This document shows, piece after piece, positions 17,391-25,571 of a stretch of DNA of 64,000 nt. A program made the position numbers and the translations under genes. The notes under the pieces are model-generated. The model did no database searches and was not told the origin of the DNA. It saw only the letters and a program-made list of their open reading frames with translations. The stretch is from Alphaproteobacteria bacterium (GTDB lineage: Bacteria > Pseudomonadota > Alphaproteobacteria > RF32 > CAG-239), in NCBI GenBank assembly GCA_017501665.1, contig JAFVWM010000032.1, forward strand, positions 1 through 64,000, given 5' to 3'. Position 1 is the stretch's first letter. Every line of letters begins with the position of its first letter.

Positions 17391-18266
17391 TTAAAAGTGA
17401 TATCTTATACCTGCATTTACTTCGGTAATATAATCAGCTATATCGCCACCAAGCTTTGTCCATCTTCCCATTAAGCGCATTGATACATGTCGGCTGAGCC
17501 AAAGCTGAACGCCTCCCCCTATACGATATGCGGTTACAGCTTCTTCAAAAGACTTACTTTTTTGGCGTATTATATTTGGTGAAACGCCAATATCTTTTGC
17601 TGATATCGTAACATCACCTTCAACTTCATACTTACCGACACCGATTGATGCAATAAATTCAATATAATCATTTATAGTATAATACCCCAAAATATCGACA
17701 CCATAGGATTGATATGATACTTCTTGTTCGGCTATTTCAAATTCGGGATAATACGTATTGCTTAAAAAGTTACCTTTTTTAGTTGATTTTAGCGACGAAA
17801 GATAATAGGCCTCAATACCTATAAATTTGAAAGGACGCCATCCTAAATTAAATGAAACAGAGTTATTTTCTTGCTCAAACTCATTTGTATCAAAGATATA
17901 ATCAGATCCACTGTTAATAACGTTTCCAAGATTATATTCCTTGCTGTTGAATTTAAAGTATCCTAAAACATAATCGGCACCGACCGAAACAGTTCCAACT
18001 CCTCGTTGAGATTTTGTTTTTTGAGTATTTTCTGCCGGTTTATTATTCTTTGGTTGCATTGCTTGAGGCCTTGCATATTGTGGTGCCTGTTGGGTGTAGT
18101 AACCATAAGATTGAGGATAGTTGTAGCTTTGCGTATATCCGTAACCGCCATATCCTTGATTATTATTTTGAAAGTATCCGGGATCATAGTAGTTTTGAGC
18201 AAGAGATGATGTAGAAATCACTCCCGATAAAACCATTGTTGCTACAAAACCAAACTTTTTTATCAA
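17391..18266 (-). CDS. Outer-membrane beta-barrel protein
   Basis: The 291-residue product has a signal peptide (to about residue 23), a Tyr/Gln/Asn-rich stretch (about 24-75), then an eight-strand-type barrel with alternating hydrophobic residues, ending in ITEVNAGIRYHF. A C-terminal aromatic residue is the usual Bam recognition signal. It is a paralog of the neighbour at 18290: compare YQSYGVDILGYYTINDYIEF with YQAFGVDVIGYLPVTDFFDF. The family looks OmpW/Opa-like. Ligand or adhesive role is unknown. Confidence 0.85.
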   Translation of the reverse strand: MIKKFGFVATMVLSGVISTSSLAQNYYDPGYFQNNNQGYGGYGYTQSYNYPQSYGYYTQQAPQYARPQAMQPKNNKPAENTQKTKSQRGVGTVSVGADYVLGYFKFNSKEYNLGNVINSGSDYIFDTNEFEQENNSVSFNLGWRPFKFIGIEAYYLSSLKSTKKGNFLSNTYYPEFEIAEQEVSYQSYGVDILGYYTINDYIEFIASIGVGKYEVEGDVTISAKDIGVSPNIIRQKSKSFEEAVTAYRIGGGVQLWLSRHVSMRLMGRWTKLGGDIADYITEVNAGIRYHF

Positions 18267-18289
18267 AACTTTTCATCCTTATATTTTTA

Positions 18290-19177
18290 TTAAAACACAA
18301 ATTTTACACCTAAAGAAAATTCTTGTAAATTTTTGATATAAGCTGAATCTAAATTAATATACCTGTATAAAGCCCTTAGAGCTACACCTCTGCCTATATT
18401 AACCTGCAAACCTCCACCAACACGCCATGCTAACTTATCATCATCAAAATTTGACTTTAGTGTGTCAAAATACGGATTTCCGGAACCTGATCCTCCCGAC
18501 ACATCTGCCACCTGGTGTGTAACATCATTTTCGAAGTAGTATTGTCCCAGTCCGACAAAAGCAACAAAATCAAAAAAGTCGGTTACAGGCAAATAACCGA
18601 TGACATCGACACCAAAAGCCTGATATTTGCTGACATACGTATTTACAACGTGAAAGGATGATGATGCCAAAGCATTTTGATCAACATGTATAGTTTCACT
18701 TTCATTAAACGTGCGATTATAAAAAGCCTCTATACCAAAATTGGGGTGAGGTCGAGTTCCGATAATAATACCGATATTGTCTTGATCATCGAAAATATTA
18801 TTTGATCTGACTTCAACCGGATTGATAAATTGAATTTTAGGAAAGCTTATTTTATCCTCATTGGTTTCAGCTTCGGATTTATTATATTCAATTCCGATAT
18901 AATATTTGTAATTAGAAGCCTTATCAATAACTTTTCTCGCAACCTCTTTAACTTTCTGAACATCTTTTTTCAGTGTTCTACCATAACCGTCATACATATA
19001 ATCACACGGACACATAACTGTTTGTCCAAGAACAACAGAACCTTGACCGCTTAGCTCATTTTCAGGATCGCACGGACACCATTCAACATCATACAAATCA
19101 CCATATGATGCGGCAAAAGCCGGCTTTATACATAAAGCCAGCATAACAAGGCCTAAACATAAGCTAATTCTTTTCAT
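18290..19177 (-). CDS. Outer-membrane beta-barrel protein, paralog of the downstream gene
   Basis: The 295-residue product has a signal peptide (MKRISLCLGLVMLALCIKPAFA), then a short cysteine-bearing segment (WCPCDPENELSG and CPCDY) not seen in its paralog, and a barrel ending in FSLGVKFVF. The paired CPC motifs could form disulfides or bind metal near the barrel entrance. It lies 23 nt upstream of the other barrel gene, giving a two-gene operon next to the RND pump genes. Confidence 0.85.
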   Translation of the reverse strand: MKRISLCLGLVMLALCIKPAFAASYGDLYDVEWCPCDPENELSGQGSVVLGQTVMCPCDYMYDGYGRTLKKDVQKVKEVARKVIDKASNYKYYIGIEYNKSEAETNEDKISFPKIQFINPVEVRSNNIFDDQDNIGIIIGTRPHPNFGIEAFYNRTFNESETIHVDQNALASSSFHVVNTYVSKYQAFGVDVIGYLPVTDFFDFVAFVGLGQYYFENDVTHQVADVSGGSGSGNPYFDTLKSNFDDDKLAWRVGGGLQVNIGRGVALRALYRYINLDSAYIKNLQEFSLGVKFVF

Positions 19178-19270
19178 TCACTTACTTTCTATGTCTTTTA
19201 TATACCTTATGTAGAGTAATTTATAGTCATAAAAAGTACAAGTTCGACATTATTTTATACACAATTTTTA

Positions 19271-19312
19271 CTAAAAAAACGCTGTCATAACTAAATTATG
19301 ACAGCGTTTTTA
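19271..19312. terminator. Terminator of the RND pump operon
   Basis: A perfect 15-bp inverted repeat (AAAACGCTGTCATAA and its complement, loop CTAAA) ends just after the RND gene. It can act on both strands. Confidence 0.9.
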
Positions 19313-19314
19313 TT

Positions 19315-22300
19315 TTATTTCTTTTTGTTTTGACCTATTGTTTTTTCATATACCGTTTCAAACAATATGTACAAAAGAGGAATAACAATCAGTCCCAGTG
19401 CTGTACCAAGCAACATACCGTAAAATACCGGTACGCCGATAGCAATACGACTTGATGCCCCTGCTCCTGTTGCTACAATCATCGGGAACACACCCAAAAT
19501 AAAGGTAAATGCAGTCATCAAAACAGCTCTGAAACGTTCTTTGGTGCCGATCATTGCCGATTTTACCAAATTTGTACCATTTTTTTCGTGTTCGTCACGA
19601 GCAAATTCCACAATCAAAATAGCATTTTTTGCAGCCAATCCGACCAATAGAATAAGTCCGAGTTGAGCATATATACTCAAAGGTAAGCCTGTTACAAAAA
19701 GTCCTGTAAGAGCCCCTAACATTGCTACGGCAACAGATGTCAGCACAGGCAAAGGAGTAATCCAACTTTCATATTGAGCAACCAAAAATAAATAACCGAA
19801 AATAACCGCTAAGGTAATCAAATATCCGATTTGACCTTGTGAGTTCTTTTCTTGAAAGCTGATTCCTGACCATTCATAGCCAAAACCTTTGGGCAAGTTA
19901 TTACCTATCTCTTCCACGGCTTTCATAGCCTCTCCCGTACTTACAGCTTGGTTTTGAACTGCTGTAATTGTTGCTGACGGATATTGGTTGTAACGATTAA
20001 CCACGCGAGGTGATAGTACTTTTTTTAAGGATAAAATACTGCCTAACGGGACCATTTGACCATCTTGATTTTGGACATGAAGTTCTTTAATAGATTCGAT
20101 ATCTTTACGGTTTTTCCAATCAGCTTGAACCATAACTTTATTAACTTGAGTTCCGAAGTTTACATCATTAATGTAAGCAGAACCCAAATAAAATTGTAAT
20201 GTCGAGAAAATACTGCCAACCGCAACTTTCATACTTTCAGCTTTAACTCGGTCTATATCTACAAATATGTTAGGAGTCTTAGCGGTATAAGTTGTGTACG
20301 CATAAGATACTTCAGGTAAGGCATTGATCTTTGATAAAACAGCCAATAATGCTTGTTCAATTGCTTGCGGATTATCTGTATCAAGTGATTGAAGTCTGAA
20401 GTCCATACCACCGCTCATACCAAGTCCCATAATTGCCGGCGGTTCAAACAGTTGAACTTCGGCATCCGGAAATGCACTTAATTTAGCACGCAGTCTGTTT
20501 AATATATTTGTAGAATAGTCTTCTTTGCTTCTTTCATTCCATGGTTTTAGCACAATAAAAGCCATTGCTACGTTTTCACCACGACCGCCTATCATACTGA
20601 TACCGGTAATCATCATCAAATCGCTGACACCTGATTCTTTTCTGATAATCGGAGATATTTTATCAACGAATTCTTGTGTCCTTACACGAGATGCACCTTC
20701 CGGAAGTTGAATATTAGCCATAATCACGCCTTGGTCTTCAGACGGAATAAATGATGTTTGGCTGATATTTAAGATACAGCATATCACAATCAATGCCAGT
20801 CCGTAAACAACGGCAACCACGCCTATTTTTCGACCGAAAAGCCCCACTAAACCGGTATAAGTATCACGACTTTTATTTAAGGCCATGTTAAACCAGTGAA
20901 GCGGGCCTTTTTCTTTCATCTTAAGCGGTTTTAATATTGTTGCGCAAAGTGCCGGTGACAATGTCAAAGCATTAATAGATGAGAACAATACCGCCAATGA
21001 AATTGATACGGCAAATTGTTGATAAATCTTTCCTGTAATACCGCCCAAAAATCCGACAGGTACAAAAATAGCCAACAGCACTAATGTTGTCGCAATAATG
21101 GCTCCTGACACTTCTTCCATTGCTTTTATGGTTGCTTCTTTCGGAGGCAAGTTTTCTTGTTCCATAAGAGCTAACACACGTTCTACAACAACGATGGCAT
21201 CATCAACCACCAATCCGATTGCCAAAACCAAGCCGAATAAGGTTAACATATTAAGACTGTACCCTAATGCCAACATTACGGCAAAAGTTGCGAGCAATGA
21301 TACCGGAATGGTAAGTGAAGGAACCAAAGTTGAGCGCCAATCTTGCAAAAAGATATAGCAAACAAAAACCACTAAAGCAAAAGTAAGTATTAAGGTAAAT
21401 ACAACTTCTTCAATAGATGCGCTGATATATTTGGTTGAATCATAACCGAATATGTAATCCACGCCGTCCGGAAAGTTGGCCTTCATTCTTTCCAACTCAG
21501 CTTTAAGATTTTTCATTGCATCAAGAGCATTTGCTCCGGTTAATTGGTTGATGGCAATAGCTACGTTCGGAGCACCATTATATCTTGATGATGCCATATA
21601 ACTTTCTTCACCGACTTCAATGCGAGCAATGTCTTTCAGTCTTACCAAACCGCCCTCTTCGTCTGTTCTGACGATAATGTTTGAAAAGTCTTTTACCTCA
21701 TTGACACGACCTTGAGTTTGAAGAGAATAAACGACCTGTTGTTTACCGTCACCGGGCATAGCTCCGACCTTACCTAATGAAGGTTGATAGTTTTGTCCTT
21801 CAATTGCCGAAGTAATAGTACTTATGGGTAAATTTAAGGCTGCAATTTTATCGGCATCGAGCCATACACGCATACTAAGTCTTGCAGAATAAACATTTAC
21901 TTCACCGACACCGTTTACACGACCAAGATTATTCTTCATATTGTTTTGAACAAAGTCGCTTAACTCTTGGCTGGTCCAACTATTATCTGGAGAAAATACC
22001 GAAACAAAACCCAAAATATTTGAAGAACGACGCATAACTCTCAAGCCTTGGCGTTGAACTTCGCTAGGAAGCTTTGACATGGCTTGTTGTATACGATTTT
22101 GTACTTTTACTTGCGCCATATCAGAATCGATACCGACCTTAAAAGTAACAGTCAATTGATATGACGAATCTTCAGATGATGATGACATATAAAGCATATC
22201 TTCAACACCGTTGATTTGCTCTTCCAAAGGTATGCCGATTGTTCGCGCAACAACTTCGGCTGAAGCCCCCGGATATGTTGCGGAAACAACAATTTCAGGC

Positions 22301-22422
22301 GGAGTAACTTCGGGGTATAGCGCAATTGGCAAAGAAAATACCGAAATAATGCCGGCAATTGCCATAACGATGGATATCACCATCGCAAAACGAGGTCTTT
22401 CAATAAATATACGAGAAAACAT
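19315..22422 (-). CDS. RND efflux pump inner-membrane transporter (HAE1/AcrB type)
   Basis: This 1035-residue protein is a hydrophobe/amphiphile efflux RND transporter that exchanges protons for drugs across the inner membrane. It begins MFSRIFIERPRFAMVI, shows the two-fold repeat of one helix, a large periplasmic loop and five or six helices, and carries the proton-relay aspartates in IGLVVDDAIVVVERV. Length is normal for AcrB/MexB. It is translated 2 nt after the adaptor gene. No TolC-like channel gene is in the operon, so a channel encoded elsewhere would be shared. Confidence 0.97.
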   Translation of the reverse strand: MFSRIFIERPRFAMVISIVMAIAGIISVFSLPIALYPEVTPPEIVVSATYPGASAEVVARTIGIPLEEQINGVEDMLYMSSSSEDSSYQLTVTFKVGIDSDMAQVKVQNRIQQAMSKLPSEVQRQGLRVMRRSSNILGFVSVFSPDNSWTSQELSDFVQNNMKNNLGRVNGVGEVNVYSARLSMRVWLDADKIAALNLPISTITSAIEGQNYQPSLGKVGAMPGDGKQQVVYSLQTQGRVNEVKDFSNIIVRTDEEGGLVRLKDIARIEVGEESYMASSRYNGAPNVAIAINQLTGANALDAMKNLKAELERMKANFPDGVDYIFGYDSTKYISASIEEVVFTLILTFALVVFVCYIFLQDWRSTLVPSLTIPVSLLATFAVMLALGYSLNMLTLFGLVLAIGLVVDDAIVVVERVLALMEQENLPPKEATIKAMEEVSGAIIATTLVLLAIFVPVGFLGGITGKIYQQFAVSISLAVLFSSINALTLSPALCATILKPLKMKEKGPLHWFNMALNKSRDTYTGLVGLFGRKIGVVAVVYGLALIVICCILNISQTSFIPSEDQGVIMANIQLPEGASRVRTQEFVDKISPIIRKESGVSDLMMITGISMIGGRGENVAMAFIVLKPWNERSKEDYSTNILNRLRAKLSAFPDAEVQLFEPPAIMGLGMSGGMDFRLQSLDTDNPQAIEQALLAVLSKINALPEVSYAYTTYTAKTPNIFVDIDRVKAESMKVAVGSIFSTLQFYLGSAYINDVNFGTQVNKVMVQADWKNRKDIESIKELHVQNQDGQMVPLGSILSLKKVLSPRVVNRYNQYPSATITAVQNQAVSTGEAMKAVEEIGNNLPKGFGYEWSGISFQEKNSQGQIGYLITLAVIFGYLFLVAQYESWITPLPVLTSVAVAMLGALTGLFVTGLPLSIYAQLGLILLVGLAAKNAILIVEFARDEHEKNGTNLVKSAMIGTKERFRAVLMTAFTFILGVFPMIVATGAGASSRIAIGVPVFYGMLLGTALGLIVIPLLYILFETVYEKTIGQNKKK

Positions 22423-22424
22423 TA

Positions 22425-23582
22425 TTATTTAGCCTCCTCAATATCATTAGCAACTAGACTGGCTCTTACCGTTGCTCCGTCTTTTACTTTTTGCATACCG
22501 CTGACAATTATCTTTTCATTTCCTTCTAATCCTGAAAGAACAATTTGCTTATTTTCAAACATACCATCCAATTGCACTCTCATTTCTTTCACCTTACCCT
22601 CATTATCAACGGCAAACACATAAGCACCGTTAGCATCCTGCATAACAGCAGCGGGATTTATCACAACGGCAGGGGTTGCTTTTGATGACGATAAAACAAC
22701 ATCAACATAATTTCCGGGGATTAATTCTTTTGAGTGATTCAGATATTCCAAATATACTGACATTGTAGCTGTATTGGTGTTAATTTCATTATTTGTAAAA
22801 TATGAATTTACTTTTTCATCAAAAACATTATTTCCCGGCATTATGATCTTTGTTCTTAAATTTTTCATTCCTTTATCATTAAACAGATTATGATCTTTAT
22901 CGGGAACGGAAAAAGCTACTCTTACCGGAGATTTTTGAACAATACGAGCAAGGGTTTGTGAATTTGATGAGACATAGTTTCCTTCGGTAACCAATGCCTT
23001 ACCGATTGTGCCTGTAAACGGAGCCTTGATTTCGGTGTGTTCCATATCTATTTGAGCCAACTCTAAATTTGCTTTAGCTTGTGCGACAGCTGCTTTTGCT
23101 TGTAAATATGTGCTTTCGGATTGATCAAGGGTTGACTTTGAGGCGTAATTATGTGTACTCAATGCCTTTTGGCGATTATAATCTCTTTCGGCTCTTACAA
23201 AATTAGCTTGCGCACTGGCTAATGAAGCCTTAGCCAAATCGACATTAGCAATATAGCGATCTTGTTCAATAACGAACAAAATGTCGCCTTCGTTTACAAC
23301 AGAACCTTCCTGAAACAAAACTTTATCAATATATCCTGACACCTGAGGAGTAAGGTTTACACTGTTTATGGGTTCTACAAGTGCTATATATTTTTTTTGT
23401 GGAGAAACATCTACTAATGTAACATTTTCTACTAAAACATGAGCAGTTCCGCCCATCATTCCCATCATACCGGCCGGTGCGGGAGTCAATTTTGCCTTTA
23501 TAAACCATCCGACGGCCACTGATGCCATTATTATTACAAAATTTAATATAATTTTTCTTTTTTGTATTTTTACTACTTGCAT
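22425..23582 (-). CDS. RND efflux periplasmic adaptor (membrane fusion protein)
   Basis: The 385-residue adaptor has an uncleaved N-terminal membrane helix (about residues 12-28), not a lipobox, then a methionine-rich MMGMMGG segment. A split lipoyl domain (VSGYIDKVLFQEG and IKAPFTGTIGKALVTEG) surrounds an alpha-helical hairpin (about 100-165), followed by the beta-barrel domain. It would bridge the RND pump and an outer-membrane channel. It lies between the regulator and the pump with 2-nt gaps on both sides. Confidence 0.95.
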   Translation of the reverse strand: MQVVKIQKRKIILNFVIIMASVAVGWFIKAKLTPAPAGMMGMMGGTAHVLVENVTLVDVSPQKKYIALVEPINSVNLTPQVSGYIDKVLFQEGSVVNEGDILFVIEQDRYIANVDLAKASLASAQANFVRAERDYNRQKALSTHNYASKSTLDQSESTYLQAKAAVAQAKANLELAQIDMEHTEIKAPFTGTIGKALVTEGNYVSSNSQTLARIVQKSPVRVAFSVPDKDHNLFNDKGMKNLRTKIIMPGNNVFDEKVNSYFTNNEINTNTATMSVYLEYLNHSKELIPGNYVDVVLSSSKATPAVVINPAAVMQDANGAYVFAVDNEGKVKEMRVQLDGMFENKQIVLSGLEGNEKIIVSGMQKVKDGATVRASLVANDIEEAK

Positions 23583-23584
23583 TT

Positions 23585-24196
23585 TTATTTATTCTCCGCT
23601 TTTGCATTATTTGTTACAGCATCAAAACCTTGTGCCATTATTGTTGTAAGTTTCATATTGTTATTTTTTCCCGAAACATATTTATTGATGCATCCTCGCA
23701 TAAAACATATTAAAATTTCACTTAACGTTGTAATATCAATGCTTTTTTTTATGTGGCCGTTTTCTTGCAATCTGAGTAATGTTTCGTACATTTTTTTGTC
23801 GGGTATTTCGCATAAACTGCCTATTTGTTCCCATACATTATTTAATACAGCTTCGGACCACTCCATACGGTATATCATAAAAAACAAAAAATCTTTATTT
23901 TTTTTGTCTTTTTCAATATGTTCTGCTCGCTTTATTATGGCATTTCTTAAATCTTCCATCGTATTTATCTGATGTGTATCCGAATCGCTTTGAGCAATCT
24001 TTTGTTTTATTATTGCCACAATAACGTCTGTTTTGTTTTTAAAATGCCAATACACCGCACCTTTGGTCATATTGATACGCTTTGCAATTTCATCAAAAGT
24101 CGTTCTGGAAAAGCCCTTTTCATAAAATGTTTGCAAAGCAGAATCCATTATTGCCAAGCGCGTTTGTTCTGTATCTTGTTTTGTTTTTCTTGCCAT
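23585..24196 (-). CDS. TetR/AcrR-family repressor of the efflux operon
   Basis: The 203-residue product has the TetR N-terminal HTH: AIMDSALQTFYEKGFSRTTFDEIAKRINMTKGAVYWHFKNKTDV, written here in consecutive parts of the helix-turn-helix. The C-terminal ligand domain is helical. MARKTK is the conventional AcrR start, so I prefer 24196 over an in-frame start 24 nt upstream. It is the first gene of the regulator-adaptor-pump operon, and an operator-like dyad lies just upstream, so autoregulation is likely. Confidence 0.93.
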   Translation of the reverse strand: MARKTKQDTEQTRLAIMDSALQTFYEKGFSRTTFDEIAKRINMTKGAVYWHFKNKTDVIVAIIKQKIAQSDSDTHQINTMEDLRNAIIKRAEHIEKDKKNKDFLFFMIYRMEWSEAVLNNVWEQIGSLCEIPDKKMYETLLRLQENGHIKKSIDITTLSEILICFMRGCINKYVSGKNNNMKLTTIMAQGFDAVTNNAKAENK

Positions 24197-24221
24197 TTTT
24201 TGTCTCTTAAAAAAACACACA

Positions 24222-24248
24222 TATATACATTCGGTTAGTATGTATACA
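24222..24248 (-). promoter_or_regulatory. AcrR-type operator upstream of the efflux operon
   Basis: The dyad ATACATTC-N5-GTATGTAT (24225-24245) matches in 7 of 8 positions per arm and resembles the E. coli acrR operator (TACATACATT with its inverse). It lies about 30-50 bp upstream of the repressor start. Confidence 0.7.
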
Positions 24249-24373
24249 TCAAATCAATTAAAAATCAACAAAAAAAAACAGATAAATACAGATTCATATT
24301 AAAAATATGTTTACTAATATATAAAAATATAATAGTCTGCACTGGAATTGTATATAACTTAAAAATTATTAAA

Positions 24374-24874
24374 ATGGAAAAAGAATTTATTCATCTTTTA
24401 TTGTCTTATATGACAACAGATGACAAGAGTATTATTGTTAGGAAACCCAAAGAAAGCTTAAACGACGTTGAAGGATTTGAATACATTTCTACTTCAGAAG
24501 GTAATGGATTTAAGGCGATTATCAACGGAGATGAATTTGTCTATCCTTGCAGTTACATCGGCAAAGCAAACAACTTGTCTTTGCATCTTTGCAGTTATTC
24601 TGATGATGTGCTATCCGTAGATAAAAAAACATCATTCAGTGAAAATACTGTTGAGGATATTATAATTATAGTCGCTGATGGCAAATTAGCAGCTTTTGCT
24701 CCAATATGTGATAACATATTAAAAATTATGGAATTTATGGTTTATCTCAGAAAATATAAATATAATAATACCTCTGAACAAGAGGAATATGTTATAAATA
24801 TTTGTGCTGATTTGGTTAGTTTCTTTTATAGAAATCATCCTCATAAAATTCCGGAAGAAAAATTTTTCCTTTAA
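24374..24874 (+). CDS. Protein of unknown function
   Basis: I do not recognise this 166-residue acidic protein. It has no signal peptide or membrane helix. A central hydrophobic strand pattern (VEDIIIIVADGKLAAFAPI) suggests an alpha/beta fold. The start is preceded by AACTTAAAAATTATTAAA with no Shine-Dalgarno sequence, like the two paralogous unknown genes and the lysozyme-like gene. It stands alone between the efflux operon and the glycogen operon and is followed by a terminator. Confidence 0.7.
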   Translation: MEKEFIHLLLSYMTTDDKSIIVRKPKESLNDVEGFEYISTSEGNGFKAIINGDEFVYPCSYIGKANNLSLHLCSYSDDVLSVDKKTSFSENTVEDIIIIVADGKLAAFAPICDNILKIMEFMVYLRKYKYNNTSEQEEYVINICADLVSFFYRNHPHKIPEEKFFL

Positions 24875-24883
24875 ATTCTAAAA

Positions 24884-24917
24884 AAGTGGAGTTTACTTAC
24901 AAGAGTAAACTCCTTTT
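24884..24917. terminator. Bidirectional terminator
   Basis: Arms GGAGTTTACT (24888) and AGTAAACTCC (24904) with a 6-nt loop separate the unknown gene from the convergent glycogen operon, with A and T runs on both sides. Confidence 0.9.
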
Positions 24918-24931
24918 TATGATATTTACCA

Positions 24932-25567
24932 TTATAAAAAAAGTTCTTTTAATGCTGTTTTTATGTCTGAAAACATATAATCTACATACTGTGGTTTTTC
25001 TATTTTATCAGGTTTAACAAAAACTGTTATCATTCCACAAGACTTTGCCACCTCCAAATTCTTTATACTGTCTTCAAAAATAACACAATCTTGGGCACAT
25101 AAATTAAACTTATCTAAAAACTTTTCAAAACATATTTTATTGTATTTGAATATATAATCCATATCATGTGCATCATAAATATATACAAATAAGTCTTTGT
25201 TTATTTTTATTTTTTCTAAAACATCTTTGGTATGTTTTTGGGTGCTGTCGGTTACAATATATTTTGAATTTGAAATCTGTTTTAGAATTGTCGCGAGCTC
25301 CTTATCTTCAGAAATAAAATCTGTCGGAATGTCGCATACATATTCAATAAATTCACTTTGGCTAAAGGGATATTCTTTTGCTATGGCTTCAGAATCATAA
25401 TGATAGTTCTTTCTAAACTCTTTAATGAGCTTCATTGCCTGAATTTTATTAACTTTCATATTTTCTATAAGAAATGACATTACTTTATTATAACAAAGTT
25501 TTTCCATTTGATTTCCGGCATAATATAACGTGCTGTCCAAATCAAATATCAATGTTTTGTTTTTCAT
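24932..25567 (-). CDS. HAD-superfamily hydrolase (pyrimidine 5'-nucleotidase-like)
   Basis: The 211-residue protein has HAD motif I in LIFDLDSTLYY (two catalytic aspartates), a helical cap, motif II with Thr/Ser (YIVTDST) and motif IV in VIFEDSIKNLEVAKSCGM. DLDxTLY is typical of pyrimidine 5'-nucleotidase/SDT1-like members. It is the last gene of the glycogen operon and lies 4 nt after malQ if the ATG at 25567 is used; an in-frame upstream GTG would overlap malQ. A sugar phosphate or nucleotide substrate is plausible. Confidence 0.85.
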   Translation of the reverse strand: MKNKTLIFDLDSTLYYAGNQMEKLCYNKVMSFLIENMKVNKIQAMKLIKEFRKNYHYDSEAIAKEYPFSQSEFIEYVCDIPTDFISEDKELATILKQISNSKYIVTDSTQKHTKDVLEKIKINKDLFVYIYDAHDMDYIFKYNKICFEKFLDKFNLCAQDCVIFEDSIKNLEVAKSCGMITVFVKPDKIEKPQYVDYMFSDIKTALKELFL

Positions 25568-25571
25568 AATT

